DNA of 64,000 nucleotides. Source: Bdellovibrionales bacterium Ga0074139 (GTDB lineage Bacteria > Bdellovibrionota > Bdellovibrionia > Bdellovibrionales > Bdellovibrionaceae). Location of the stretch: assembly GCA_001464795.1 (NCBI GenBank), contig LNEB01000013.1, forward strand, positions 124,001 to 188,000, written 5' to 3'. The notes beneath the pieces were generated by a model. That model made no database searches, was not told where the DNA came from, and saw nothing but the letters and a program-made list of their open reading frames with translations. Position 1 is the stretch's first letter. Every line of letters starts with the position of its first letter. Below, piece by piece: positions 18,157 to 28,800 of this stretch. The translations under genes were made by a program, and so were the position numbers.

Positions 18157-19089
18157 ATGGTCACAATCCGTCTGGTTATCTTATTTATATTCTCAATCAC
18201 TTCATCCCTTGGATGGACCCAGTCTCGTGCTCAAACACAACCTAAAAACTTAAAATCCATGACGGTGGCATCTTATAAAGTATCTTCTTATTCCGCTAGC
18301 AGCAGTTTGACTCAAATCACCAGCGGAGACTACCTCAGACGCAATAACGAACAAGATCAAAAACTTGTGACAGGTAGACTGAATTTTTCCCATGGCCAAA
18401 GTTTAATTGATCAAAATGATGGGACTCAGCAAGCCTCCCAAACTGTGGTGGCAGCTGTCAGCACCCGTGTGAATTCCAATTGGTCAGTGATCGCTATTAC
18501 ATCTTTAAGTCAGGATCAAAAAGATACAGAATCTTTGGATGACGGATTTTCTGATCTTGTATTAAGATTGGCTCATTCGAATCAATCATTAGTAGATTGG
18601 TTGCAAGGCAGCGCTTCTTACACTGCTGTTGTTCCCACGTCGGAAAGATCCACTCGGATACAAGAGCTGCAGACTTCATTGCAAGCGGGGTACACATTTA
18701 CATTAACTGATATTGTTCTTAAAAAAGGCTTTGGGCTTTCACTGAACATCAACGGTGGACGTAACTTTCATAAATTCGAAGAAGATATTAATGGCAATAT
18801 TTTAAATGAGTACACATTTCGTGAAACACTGTCAGGGTCCTATTCATTTAAAAAAGTATCACTGTCAGCTGATCTCATTCTACGTCATGGTATTAATTAT
18901 CAGGGCGGAGCCACTCAAAGTTTCGAACATTCTCAAGAAGTCAGCTATGGATTTTCAAAAACATGGAGTGCTTCATTGGGTCATACCAATTCGGGTGCCT
19001 GGTTCAGACCGAACGGACAAGATTCCAATTTAAGATTAATAAATGAAAATGATTCAATAATTTACGTTTCTACATCTGCGGTATTTTAG
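18157..19089 (+). CDS. Exported, probably outer-membrane protein of unknown function
   Basis: About 310 residues with a signal peptide ('LVILFIFSITSSLGWTQSRA'). The mature part alternates short strands and turns ('VVAAVSTRVNSNWSVIAITS', 'TLTDIVLKKGFGLSLNINGG') and ends in a hydrophobic residue pattern finishing with Phe ('IIYVSTSAVF'), as many barrels do. I recognise no family beyond a general resemblance to transporter-like OM barrels. The ATG at 18157 is preferred; a GTG at 18139 is possible, and neither has a clear ribosome site. It precedes the large metalloprotease by 12 nt and is probably co-transcribed with it. Confidence 0.65.
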   Translation: MVTIRLVILFIFSITSSLGWTQSRAQTQPKNLKSMTVASYKVSSYSASSSLTQITSGDYLRRNNEQDQKLVTGRLNFSHGQSLIDQNDGTQQASQTVVAAVSTRVNSNWSVIAITSLSQDQKDTESLDDGFSDLVLRLAHSNQSLVDWLQGSASYTAVVPTSERSTRIQELQTSLQAGYTFTLTDIVLKKGFGLSLNINGGRNFHKFEEDINGNILNEYTFRETLSGSYSFKKVSLSADLILRHGINYQGGATQSFEHSQEVSYGFSKTWSASLGHTNSGAWFRPNGQDSNLRLINENDSIIYVSTSAVF

Positions 19090-19101
19090 GAGGAATGGGA
19101 T

Positions 19102-22100
19102 ATGAAAAAACTGACAACACTCACACAAGCTCTTGTATTGGTACTTGGCGTGTCAGCTTCAATGATCGGTTGCCAAAAGACTCGTAAGGCGGAACTGCCC
19201 TACGGAGCTGACCGTGAACTTTTGACCCTTTCCACTTTTGATAAAAAAGAATATGAAATTCAAACTAAAGATTTAATCAAAAAATCTCAAACGGCCAATC
19301 AAGTGGCCATTGAAGACAACAGGTCATCAGTTGCTAACCGAGTGAAAAACTTTGATTATGTTGATTACACAGCCAATGATCCCTTGAATTTAACAGACAG
19401 CACATTGATGCTTGGCAGACCTAATCACAAGTATGGTTTAAAATATGAATTCGAAGGAAATCTATTAAAAGTTATGAAGGTTGCAAAGCCCGAAGATTTG
19501 GCCACCGACGAAATGGCTAGCAGTCAGGATGCCGGTCAAGGCTTAAGAATGGTACCCATTGTATCCTATGCTGTGAGTTACTTTTCTTTAGATCACACAC
19601 GAAATGAGAGAAACGAAAAATCAGCCAGACTGGAATTAGTCGGACAGCAATCTAAAGGGGCTGCAACTCACTTCAAAGTGGATTTGAATTCAAAGACTCG
19701 AGCTTTATTTTTAAGTAAAACTACAGTGTTGTCTGCCAACTATTTTACAAGTGAAGAATTAGGTTCTGACTGGTACTACGCTTTAACTGTGGTCAGTCAA
19801 AACTATAACGAAAAAGGCATGTTACTAGGTTCAATCAATTCTTTCGATAAGTACGGTAAAACAGCTTCAAAAGTGCGCGCCAAAAAAACTGAAGATAAAT
19901 TTGAGTTCTACAACTTAGGGATTGATGACAGGCTGGTCGATCAAATCAGCACAAGACAAGAGATTCAGGCATTAGCCATCACCATTCCTGCTGATCTTGT
20001 TGACTACAGAATGGGTGAAACAGGAAAAACATCCACTGTGAAGGAAGAAAGCCACAAAGAACAGGCCTGGGAAAAACGTGCTTTTGCGATACTAAAATTA
20101 AAGGAAATTAAAATTCCTGGATTTGATCTTAAAGTCAGTGAACTTAAAGATATCCAAATCGATGATGGCTATTTTAGTTTTTCTGTTCACTCTGATGCTG
20201 TGGGTGGACTCGTCCGAATCAGCTTAATGAATGCTAAACACTACCAGCAACAACAGATCAAAATGGGTGCAAAACCCTACGCGGAAAAAATTTACTTCAA
20301 AGAAGATCAAAATATTTTTGGCTTCTTTGAAACAACTAAAAATAGTTTTAATACCTTTGATCGATCTAAAACTTCCCAGGCTGAAAAACTGACCGTGGTG
20401 AATCGCTACAATCCCACCAGGCAGTCCATTGAATTTAGACTGAATCATTCAGCTCCTCAATGGATTGAAGAAATTGCTAAACATGCTGCCTCTGCTTGGA
20501 ATGCTTCGTTCAATGCAGCTGGTTCACCCATCCGGATTCAATTACTTGATAAAGAAGGAAAAGTTCTTCGTGGTCACGCAGGTGATTTAAGATATTCATT
20601 GATGAACTTCTACTCTGACATTGATGGTGCAGGCCCTTGGGGCGGTTACGGTCCAAGACTTGTGGATTCCACCACAGGTGAAATTATCATGGCCACTTCT
20701 AATATGAATCTTGCTGATTTTGTCACCAGCATGGAATCAACTCTTAACCATTACTTATTAGCACAACGAGGAAAATTGGATACTAAATACATCCAAGGAG
20801 TTCCCTTATCATCTTTGCAGTCTGTTCAAGATACGGCTAACAAAATGATTTCTTTTGTAGGTCATGCTTTGGGCATCAAGTCCTCGATTAATAAGTTTGA
20901 TCCAAAAACAAAATCATTTGCTGGAGCCGTCGTTCCTTACTACGACCAGTTCAGCAAAAAAATCGTAACAGACATGAAGTTACATAAATCGACAGCTCAA
21001 GATTCCATTCATTTTGGCAATCAAGCAGTCAATGAGAATCGCTTCAATCAAATCAATGGCAATATCCAAAAACAAGTCGAATTGGCCTGCCCTGCATTGC
21101 TAGCCCAATCCAAGTTGCAAGAAAATGAAGAGGCTGATCTTCCACTTATTAAAGAATGCGCTGTAGTACTGGTTAAGCCTATTTTAATTTCTGTATTACT
21201 TCATGAAATGGGACATAACTTAGGTTTACGTCACAATTTTTATGGGTCCACTGATTACAAAAACTTTTACGGCAAAGTGGACCTGAAAGTGGGAGATAAA
21301 TCCATTGAAACACAGTGGAAATCCAGCACTGTGATGGATTATTTGCCTTTGGATCAAGAGAATCTGACTCAACCCGGTCTTTATGATATCGCAGCCCTTC
21401 GTTGGGGTTATGAAGATTCCATTGAAGACGCCAGTGGAAATGTCGTAAAGTTAAAAACTGATGTTTCCACTTTGAAACAAATTGGAAAAAATCGAAAGCC
21501 TTATAAGTATTGCACCGATGAAAACGTAGATCTTTATCAAGTGGATCCACTGTGTGCAAGACAAGACACAGCAGTTTCACCGCCTTTAACAAAAGAAGAA
21601 ATTGACCAAAAGAAGGAAGAGCCTAACCGAATTCTTGAAATTGTACAGGGTCATATCAATTCCTACGAAGCCAATGTGGCATTAAGAAACAATCGCATGG
21701 GCCGCGATGCTGAACGAGATATGTTCGATCTCGCTTTAGCAAGGTACAAAAATTTCATTCAACCTATGAAAGGTTTGTACGATCAGTGGAGATACAAACT
21801 TGGTAATGTGGCAGGACCCGGTAATGAATACCTCGAGCGTTTTGACACACCTGAAAAGTATAATGCTTTAGTAATGCGTGCCATTGATCCTGCTGTTGTC
21901 GGTCGAGACAACGCCATTGAAAACAAGCATTACTTTGAAGCTTCACAAAAGATCTATGACTTTTTAACTCATATTGCTTTTATACCTGATTACAGTTGCA
22001 TCACGAAAAGACAAGTTGAGGGTGGTGAATACTTAAAAATGTTTTCTTTTTCTAAGATTCAGCAGGTGATTTTTAACCAGTCCCAGTATACAGCCCAGTC

Positions 22101-23205
22101 TTGCCAAGATGAAAAGGTCATCGAGTATTTAAAAAAGCAGTTCAATGCTTCTGTTATCGCAGAGGGCGGACAGGCCTTTGAAAATATTTATAGTGATTTC
22201 GGTCAACTTGAAACTTCAAACACTTATTACCGTCTTGCACAGAAGCCTGAAGTTGTGGGCTTTGCCCAGGACCGTGCCTTTGCATTAAGTGCTTTAACGT
22301 CTAGAGGTCTTGGGTTGTACTACAACAACCTTAAATTGTTCTTACCCAATTTTATGGATGAAGTTCGCTTTAGAACAGATCTTATTAATAAGACTTCTGA
22401 AAGATTAGAGCTAGGCGCATCCCTTGATTACTTTGGTGTTAAAGGTGGAGCCATCAGTAGCTATGAATCAGAAAAGCCCATTTTATCCTATATGATGGAA
22501 TTTATTAAAGAAGGTTTATTCATTCCAAATAAGGAAAATGAATCTTTGAAAAATACAAACTCTTTATCCATTGCTCCTTACTATGTGGTAGATGCGACTG
22601 AAAATACAAAATGTACTGTTCTTTATGGAATGAGATACTGTGCCATTGATGATAACGGCCAGGCTGCAAAGCTGATCAAAGCCTATGAAAATGTGCAAAA
22701 CATTAAGTTATCAGAAGAGATTCCACAGAACTTTGCTGCAACGATTAGTCAGTTAACTAAAGGACTTGTAGAAGAAAAGTCTGAAGACTTAACTGTTGGA
22801 TTCTTGTTCACCATTTCTGATATTGCAGAGAAGTATAAAGGCAATAAAGATGTTGAGAATGGTCTTCTTATTTTGCAACAGGTACTAGAGCAGGAAATCA
22901 TGATCGTGAGCCGTGCATTGAATAAGAAAATTGGAAAATTAAGATCTGAAGATATTTATCAAAAGGAAATTAATGCACGAAGAGATGAATTAAGAAAAAT
23001 TAAATTCAGTGATGCTTTAGAATACTTAGGTGAAACTGATAAGTACAAAGGAGGCTTAAATAAAGCCACTTTAGAAAAAAGAATTCAGCAAAAGATTCTT
23101 GAAATTCAAAGCCAAAAAATGCTTTATTCTTTAGAAAAGAATGAAATTGATGCGAAAGCAGATATTTTATTACAAACACTGATGAGAAGTATCACATACC
23201 GCTAA
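19102..23205 (+). CDS. Giant zinc metalloprotease lipoprotein (HExxHxxGxxH)
   Basis: A 1367-residue exported protein. The lipobox 'MIGC' (Cys24) follows a good AGGAGG ribosome site and signal peptide. The metzincin-type zinc motif 'HEMGHNLGLRH' gives His701, Glu702, His705 and His711, and a likely Met-turn 'STVMDYLPLD' lies about 40 residues later. This resembles the DUF4953/DUF5117-type zinc metalloproteases of bacteria. The approximately 650 residues before the motif and 550 after it are unassigned. It should be anchored to a membrane and may act on external protein. It shares its stop-codon bases with addA (4-nt convergent overlap). Protease activity is likely; location and substrate are not known. 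Confidence 0.85.
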   Translation: MKKLTTLTQALVLVLGVSASMIGCQKTRKAELPYGADRELLTLSTFDKKEYEIQTKDLIKKSQTANQVAIEDNRSSVANRVKNFDYVDYTANDPLNLTDSTLMLGRPNHKYGLKYEFEGNLLKVMKVAKPEDLATDEMASSQDAGQGLRMVPIVSYAVSYFSLDHTRNERNEKSARLELVGQQSKGAATHFKVDLNSKTRALFLSKTTVLSANYFTSEELGSDWYYALTVVSQNYNEKGMLLGSINSFDKYGKTASKVRAKKTEDKFEFYNLGIDDRLVDQISTRQEIQALAITIPADLVDYRMGETGKTSTVKEESHKEQAWEKRAFAILKLKEIKIPGFDLKVSELKDIQIDDGYFSFSVHSDAVGGLVRISLMNAKHYQQQQIKMGAKPYAEKIYFKEDQNIFGFFETTKNSFNTFDRSKTSQAEKLTVVNRYNPTRQSIEFRLNHSAPQWIEEIAKHAASAWNASFNAAGSPIRIQLLDKEGKVLRGHAGDLRYSLMNFYSDIDGAGPWGGYGPRLVDSTTGEIIMATSNMNLADFVTSMESTLNHYLLAQRGKLDTKYIQGVPLSSLQSVQDTANKMISFVGHALGIKSSINKFDPKTKSFAGAVVPYYDQFSKKIVTDMKLHKSTAQDSIHFGNQAVNENRFNQINGNIQKQVELACPALLAQSKLQENEEADLPLIKECAVVLVKPILISVLLHEMGHNLGLRHNFYGSTDYKNFYGKVDLKVGDKSIETQWKSSTVMDYLPLDQENLTQPGLYDIAALRWGYEDSIEDASGNVVKLKTDVSTLKQIGKNRKPYKYCTDENVDLYQVDPLCARQDTAVSPPLTKEEIDQKKEEPNRILEIVQGHINSYEANVALRNNRMGRDAERDMFDLALARYKNFIQPMKGLYDQWRYKLGNVAGPGNEYLERFDTPEKYNALVMRAIDPAVVGRDNAIENKHYFEASQKIYDFLTHIAFIPDYSCITKRQVEGGEYLKMFSFSKIQQVIFNQSQYTAQSCQDEKVIEYLKKQFNASVIAEGGQAFENIYSDFGQLETSNTYYRLAQKPEVVGFAQDRAFALSALTSRGLGLYYNNLKLFLPNFMDEVRFRTDLINKTSERLELGASLDYFGVKGGAISSYESEKPILSYMMEFIKEGLFIPNKENESLKNTNSLSIAPYYVVDATENTKCTVLYGMRYCAIDDNGQAAKLIKAYENVQNIKLSEEIPQNFAATISQLTKGLVEEKSEDLTVGFLFTISDIAEKYKGNKDVENGLLILQQVLEQEIMIVSRALNKKIGKLRSEDIYQKEINARRDELRKIKFSDALEYLGETDKYKGGLNKATLEKRIQQKILEIQSQKMLYSLEKNEIDAKADILLQTLMRSITYR

Positions 23206-26150
23206 ACTGTTTTTGTAACAGCCTTTTGTTCTAAAGGATAAAGGGCTGCTAAAATAATTTTCTTCTGAGGGTCAATGACCCTCATTTTTTTTAAAGCATC
23301 CGCATAAATTTGCATCTGACTGATGGCAGAATCAGAATAGCGATGACTTCCTGTTTTATAGTCCACTATGTAGACGGCATCATCTAAGTCAGCCCATAGA
23401 TCGATGGTACCTTGAAGGACATATTGATCCATTTGTACTGAAAAACCCCACTCTGGAAATCCCTGTTGAAGAATAAGCTTCATAGGAACTTCTTTCAGAT
23501 TCAATAGGTAGTCCACGGACTGTTTCCACTTATCATCCACTTCTAAGTTGTCTTGATTCAAAGCTAAAGATTCAAAGACACGATGAAGGTAAGTTCCCAA
23601 TTGAGCCTTTTTTAAAGCTTCTATTTTATTACTCTTAATACCTGCGACATTTTCATAGCTTTTATTTTCTTCTAAAACCTGGGTCACCGATTTTCTAACA
23701 AGAGTTTCTGATAATTCATAATTTAAAGGAAACAAAGACTTTATATCCCCAACATTGGGATCTTGATAAACTTTTGGAGTTTCAAAAATTTCCTGCACAA
23801 TGTAATTTTCATGGGTCCCTAGTTGTTGTGACAAGGGCCACATTCCCCACCACGAATTTTTCTTGAACTGGGATTTGGTGCTTAACCAGAGCGATTTTTT
23901 AGCTCGGGTGGCTGCCACATATAAGACCCGTAAGGATTCTTCTTTTTCCCGTGTTCTTAAAGTATCCCGAACCTTTTCTGATAAAGGTGAATACATCCAT
24001 TTTCCATTATCATCACGAATGGCCACAGAAACAGTTTTTGATATTTCATCAAAACTTAAGATCTGATTCTGACTTAGAGCCGATTCTTGGCCGATACTTA
24101 ATAAAAACACATAGTCAAACTCAAGTCCCTTAGAAGCATGCACTGTCATGAGGTGCACTCGGTTGGGTTCAATCAGAGGTGGAGCTTCTTGGCTTTGCAC
24201 ATCCACATCAATATTTTCACCCAGCATAATTTCATCTAAAAATTCTAAAAGATTCACCCCTGGCTGCTTTTCTTTTATTCTTAGTTCAGTTAAAAATTTC
24301 CAAATATTAGCTTCTCTGCGACCCGTGGAATCAATTAATTGACTTGCTAAAAGGAAGTCAGATTCTGTTAAAAATTGAAAAATAGCTTGGCTGATACCCC
24401 ACTGGCTTGCCACTTTCATCAATTTTTGCAGCTCAGTTGTAACCTTTTTAAAATCCTGATCAGACGACTGACAGGCCTGAAGCCAATAAGAATTGGATCC
24501 ATGAAGATTTAGCAATAATTCGTCTTCAACAAAAAAACCAGGGGAACGCAGAAGACCAAAAAAATTAATGTTGTTGTGAGGATTAATCAAAAACTGAGTT
24601 AAAAAAATAAGGTCTAATATTTCTCGACGCTTCCAAAAATCAGATAAATTAGGTGATTCCAGACCTATCTTGTATTTTTGAGACAACTTCAAACAGCTTT
24701 TCAATTTTGCATTACTTCTTGCAAGTATGGCAATACTTTGTGGTTGAACACCAGATTCGATTAATTTTTGGATCTGTGCTAACACAGTTAAAATTTCAGA
24801 ATCTTCTAGGCTATCAACTTCTGGAACTACGGAAATTTGTACTGCAGTTGTCGAATGAATTTCTGGTTTTTTAAAAGCTTGCATCTGCATAAACTGAGTT
24901 GAAAAACCGGTAAATAAGGAATTGAAAAATTGAACAAGTTCGAAGCTAGATCGATAATTGTAATTCATTTGCTCGAAGCTTTGATTACGGCTTATCAGAT
25001 CCTGTACCTTTTCTTGGAAAACTTCAGTCCGAGCTCCACGAAACAAGTAAATGCTTTGCTGAGGGTCCCCTACTATAAAGTGTGGTGAATTCTGCATAAA
25101 AGCTTTTAGTAACTGAACTTGCACTGGAGCTGTGTCCTGATACTCATCAATCATCCAAAAATCCCAATCACGAGAAAAAGACTGAGCCACACTTGGATCT
25201 CTGCGAATGACTTCCAAGCTTAAATTTTCTAAATCTGATAAAGAAAGTTTTCCTGTAGCAAGTTGAGTCTCTAGTAATTGTTGGGAAAATAAATCAAAAA
25301 TTTTGCAAAATATTTTTTGAACTTGATCGAAGCGAGCCCAATTTTTAGAAAAAATTAGGGACTGGCTGATACGCTTTTCAGCTAATTCTTTAACTTCAAT
25401 CAGTCGATCATGAAGATCGGTGGAAAAGGCTGGTTTGTCTGCTTTAAAAGGGGGCTTTCGTCCTAGAAAATCAAGCCAATCTGAAACTTCATTCCAATTT
25501 TCCACATGGCGAAAAAAATCCTGTAAGTAATTGATCCAGGATTCCGAAAGTTGAATACCTTCAAAAGAAGTTTTTAAAATTTGTCGTGAATGAATCCAAT
25601 TGGAAAATTCACTTTCTGACCACTTTTTAATTTCTTCAGCTGAATCAAAATTCAAAACCCCATGCTCACTTTTTTTGTTGTAACAAATTAATAAATTTTG
25701 AATTAATTCATCCCAACTTAATTCATCTAAAATTTCTAGATGATCAGGATTTGCTGTTAGAATTTTTTTTACAATTTTTCTGTATAACTTGTTTAGATCC
25801 AGTTGGCTTATAATTTTAATTTCAGGATTGAGTCCACAGGAATTTCCATAGCGACTTAAGAAAGGAACTAATAAACCATGTAAAGTCGATATGTGAACCT
25901 GTGAAGGCCGCCCGATCCAACGAACCATTTCGAGGTCATTAAGTTCATAGGCCTTTGAAATCAATCTTTCCTTAAGCTCTTGAGTGGCCTTCTTAGTGAA
26001 TGTACTAACAACAATTCTGGGATATTTTCCATGTTCATTTTTATAGTCATTGGCGAAATCGATGAAAGTCTGAATCAAACGGGTAGTTTTACCAGCACCA
26101 GCACCAGCTTGTATAATTTTTGATTTTACGAAAGATGCTGTGCTCTGCAT
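23202..26150 (-). CDS. addA: UvrD-type helicase-nuclease of AddAB-like repair complex
   Basis: A 982-residue superfamily 1A helicase with a C-terminal RecB-type nuclease. Walker A 'AGAGAGKTT' has its Lys at residue 21, motif II is 'DEYQDT', and 'NYRSSFELV' and 'VHASKGLEFDYVF' are later helicase motifs; the nuclease centre is 'IVDYKTG'. It processes DNA double-strand ends for RecA loading. The ATG at 26150 follows GGAGG by five bases; a TTG at 26162 would start in that ribosome site. It overlaps the end of the AddB-like gene by 25 nt, so both subunits are made together. AddA is the best name, although a proteobacterial AddA variant or a RecB-like enzyme cannot be excluded. Confidence 0.9.
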   Translation of the reverse strand: MQSTASFVKSKIIQAGAGAGKTTRLIQTFIDFANDYKNEHGKYPRIVVSTFTKKATQELKERLISKAYELNDLEMVRWIGRPSQVHISTLHGLLVPFLSRYGNSCGLNPEIKIISQLDLNKLYRKIVKKILTANPDHLEILDELSWDELIQNLLICYNKKSEHGVLNFDSAEEIKKWSESEFSNWIHSRQILKTSFEGIQLSESWINYLQDFFRHVENWNEVSDWLDFLGRKPPFKADKPAFSTDLHDRLIEVKELAEKRISQSLIFSKNWARFDQVQKIFCKIFDLFSQQLLETQLATGKLSLSDLENLSLEVIRRDPSVAQSFSRDWDFWMIDEYQDTAPVQVQLLKAFMQNSPHFIVGDPQQSIYLFRGARTEVFQEKVQDLISRNQSFEQMNYNYRSSFELVQFFNSLFTGFSTQFMQMQAFKKPEIHSTTAVQISVVPEVDSLEDSEILTVLAQIQKLIESGVQPQSIAILARSNAKLKSCLKLSQKYKIGLESPNLSDFWKRREILDLIFLTQFLINPHNNINFFGLLRSPGFFVEDELLLNLHGSNSYWLQACQSSDQDFKKVTTELQKLMKVASQWGISQAIFQFLTESDFLLASQLIDSTGRREANIWKFLTELRIKEKQPGVNLLEFLDEIMLGENIDVDVQSQEAPPLIEPNRVHLMTVHASKGLEFDYVFLLSIGQESALSQNQILSFDEISKTVSVAIRDDNGKWMYSPLSEKVRDTLRTREKEESLRVLYVAATRAKKSLWLSTKSQFKKNSWWGMWPLSQQLGTHENYIVQEIFETPKVYQDPNVGDIKSLFPLNYELSETLVRKSVTQVLEENKSYENVAGIKSNKIEALKKAQLGTYLHRVFESLALNQDNLEVDDKWKQSVDYLLNLKEVPMKLILQQGFPEWGFSVQMDQYVLQGTIDLWADLDDAVYIVDYKTGSHRYSDSAISQMQIYADALKKMRVIDPQKKIILAALYPLEQKAVTKTV

Positions 26151-28792
26151 ACTTTCCTCCAATCACATCTTTCACAGGTTTCTTCTTTAAAGGGAGCCGG
26201 ATTGATCTCTCCGGATTGTATTCGCTTGATTGTTTCTTTCAAATAGATTTCAAAGTCTTGCATCAGCTGATTTTGATCTAATTTTTGCTTCTTCTTAGAA
26301 CTTGGTTGATAAAAGCCCTCGATGGCTTCATTGGATTCGAGACCTATTGTTCGATCAAAGTCTTTCACGACATAATACAGAGCTGCTACCACTTCTCCTT
26401 GAATGTCTGCCACCCAATTTTGTTGAAGAGCCCAAACATAAAACAACATTTGAATATTACGAGCTTCTAGCCACTGGTGGGCTCCCTTCAATTGTGACTT
26501 TGAGTTTTTGTAGTCAAGAATGATTAAATGACCCATTTTTGACTGATCAATTCGGTCAATTTGCCCACTGATTGAGATTCCTTCAAGCTGACCTTTCCAT
26601 TTCACCTCTAAATGATGTTTTTCAGTTTGATTAAACTTTGTATTCCAATTTTTCTCAAACTCGACAAAGCGATTAAGCAGCTGAACAAATTTCTTTTTCA
26701 TGACAGGCCACAGTGCAGGATCAATGACCAATTTTAGCTCTTCAACAGCAGAATCAACGATTTCATCAAAACCTCGAGAATCATGATTCAAAACTTTTTC
26801 AAAAATTTTGTGAATAATTTGCCCTTTATCACGAGGATCCTGTTCAAGATTGAGCTCAGGATAAACTTTCAAACCCACTGACTGTCTTGCATAATAAATA
26901 AAAGGACAATTAAGAAAGGATTCGATGGCTGAAGGTGATAGTTTCTGAACATTGATACTTTTTAAATTTTCAAGCGGCACTTTGTTTATATCTTGCTGAA
27001 ACCTTATATTTAGTCGATTGATGTCTTTTATCATTTTTGCATCCACAACTGTAGGAAAAACCTGAGTCCCATCAATTTTTTTAAGTCTTTGTGCCCATGA
27101 TATCCATGTTGAGCAGGCCGTTTGAAGCTCACCCGAAAGTGAAACTTCAGAAAAGTAAAATCTCGTTTGTTTGGTTTTTTTTTGTAATAACCAAGCAAGT
27201 TCGTATTCAAGATGACTTGTATCAGGATCCTGCAACCAAAAACCAAGCTGTTTTGATATCAATTGAGCAGCTGATGAAGGTAAACCTCTTCGCCCTGAAT
27301 TTTTGAGATTTTCTTCAGTCATTTCTAAGAGAATAAGATAATCAGCTTTTAAAAAGTGAGTGGCAGCTAAACTTGTTATAACAATTCCGTCTGGATGGCC
27401 TATACTTTCTGTGGATTCTGTTGATGATATTAAGCCCTCAGTCAGTAACACCCACTCTGACCATGGCACTAATAGAGGAGTTTGAAATTGAGCTAAAATT
27501 TGTTTCAGCAGTGATTCCAGCCAGTAAGGAATTTCTTGAGTGTTCCAAACTTGAATCATTCTAATTAAAAATTCATCAGCTGTTATCGGATTTAAAGGAT
27601 TAAATTCTTGTTGAATCACTTCCAATGCCAATTGATGACGGGAGTAATCGGACTCTTCATAAAGATGAGTAAAAAGAGACACAAATTTTTCAAATTGAAT
27701 TTCAGTTTTTTCATTGCCTGTAAAAAGACTTAATTCAAGGTCTCGGCTTGAAAGATTTCGTCCAATGGATCTGAGTCTTGCTAAATAGGCTTGAACCTCT
27801 GGTAGGCTTTGCAAAGAAATTTTTGTTTCTCTGGCAAAAGGAATTCCTTCACTATCTAAATAAAAACGTAAGCATGGCCAAGTTTCTTCAACATCAGGCA
27901 TAACAAGGGCAATCTCAGAAGGCTTGACCCCAGATTCAATCCACTGCCTGATTTGTGAAACAGCTGACTGAAATGAACTTAAAGTCGAACTTAATCTTAT
28001 TACTTTCAAATCTGTTTCTACTTTATTTGTATTTTTAAGCGAACTTTGAATTTGTGAAAAACCTTGGAGTTCTTCATAAGGTCTAAGTAAATTATCGAAT
28101 TGAGATTTTTCATCCAGCTGTGGCCTTAAAATTAATACATCCTGAGATTTTGCAAGATTTTGAAAGAGTCCGGCCTCCACAGACGAAAATTGACCTCCAA
28201 GATCGATCACCAAAGGCCTGCTCCAATATTTTTCGATTTTATTTTCATTCTGTAAATAACTTGGAATCCACTGTGAAATTAATAGCTGCTGGCTTTCAAA
28301 GTAGGAAAAGGCCGCCCTAGCGCGAAACCACCAATTTTTCCAATTCAAAGATTCATCTGGAAATTCACTCCAAAATTCCTCTACTTTAGAAATTCCCTCT
28401 GGATGAAAATACAAAGGTGCAAAATCATTCATCCATTTCAATAGGGTGGGCTCACTACCTAAAGGAATTTGTAATTCCTCAGAGTAACGTTTTATAAAAA
28501 ATCGAATGTGCACCAGTAACGCCTGATGAGAAAGGATCTGAATGGAAGGATGAGCCCGAAATAAAATTTTCTTCCATAAATCAGATGCTCTTAAAACAGC
28601 TTCTTCTGGATAATACCCATAGGTTTTTAAAAAATAATCCTGAATGGATTTTTTTGTTCTTAGATCTGATAAAATCCATGTTTCTGATTTTAAATCCATT
28701 TTTTCTAAAACTTGCAAAACGGATTGGGAATCAGAAATGATTTGGGTTTTTAACATTTTGTTATTTTGATCGACAACAGTGACATTGGTCAC
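26126..28792 (-). CDS. addB: AddB-like nuclease subunit with Fe-S cluster cysteines
   Basis: An 888-residue partner of the helicase. The C-terminal RecB-like nuclease has 'LIILDYKNSKS' and 'QMLFYVWALQQ'. One Cys in 'FLNCPFIYYARQ' and three in 'CERCDWRKVC' match the four cysteines that hold the iron-sulfur cluster in AddB. No functional Walker A is visible at the N-terminus, as in many AddB proteins. The GTG at 28792 starts 8 nt after the upstream barrel gene ends; an ATG 36 nt further is an alternative. It is downstream of the barrel/lipoprotein operon on the same strand with no room for a terminator, so it is probably transcribed with it. Confidence 0.85.
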   Translation of the reverse strand: MTNVTVVDQNNKMLKTQIISDSQSVLQVLEKMDLKSETWILSDLRTKKSIQDYFLKTYGYYPEEAVLRASDLWKKILFRAHPSIQILSHQALLVHIRFFIKRYSEELQIPLGSEPTLLKWMNDFAPLYFHPEGISKVEEFWSEFPDESLNWKNWWFRARAAFSYFESQQLLISQWIPSYLQNENKIEKYWSRPLVIDLGGQFSSVEAGLFQNLAKSQDVLILRPQLDEKSQFDNLLRPYEELQGFSQIQSSLKNTNKVETDLKVIRLSSTLSSFQSAVSQIRQWIESGVKPSEIALVMPDVEETWPCLRFYLDSEGIPFARETKISLQSLPEVQAYLARLRSIGRNLSSRDLELSLFTGNEKTEIQFEKFVSLFTHLYEESDYSRHQLALEVIQQEFNPLNPITADEFLIRMIQVWNTQEIPYWLESLLKQILAQFQTPLLVPWSEWVLLTEGLISSTESTESIGHPDGIVITSLAATHFLKADYLILLEMTEENLKNSGRRGLPSSAAQLISKQLGFWLQDPDTSHLEYELAWLLQKKTKQTRFYFSEVSLSGELQTACSTWISWAQRLKKIDGTQVFPTVVDAKMIKDINRLNIRFQQDINKVPLENLKSINVQKLSPSAIESFLNCPFIYYARQSVGLKVYPELNLEQDPRDKGQIIHKIFEKVLNHDSRGFDEIVDSAVEELKLVIDPALWPVMKKKFVQLLNRFVEFEKNWNTKFNQTEKHHLEVKWKGQLEGISISGQIDRIDQSKMGHLIILDYKNSKSQLKGAHQWLEARNIQMLFYVWALQQNWVADIQGEVVAALYYVVKDFDRTIGLESNEAIEGFYQPSSKKKQKLDQNQLMQDFEIYLKETIKRIQSGEINPAPFKEETCERCDWRKVCRAQHLS

Positions 28793-28800
28793 TCTCTGAC

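Noticed and set aside
21179-21592. 137-codon minus-strand frame over the metalloprotease
   Set aside because: Lies across the zinc-site coding region; no start signal and no family resemblance.
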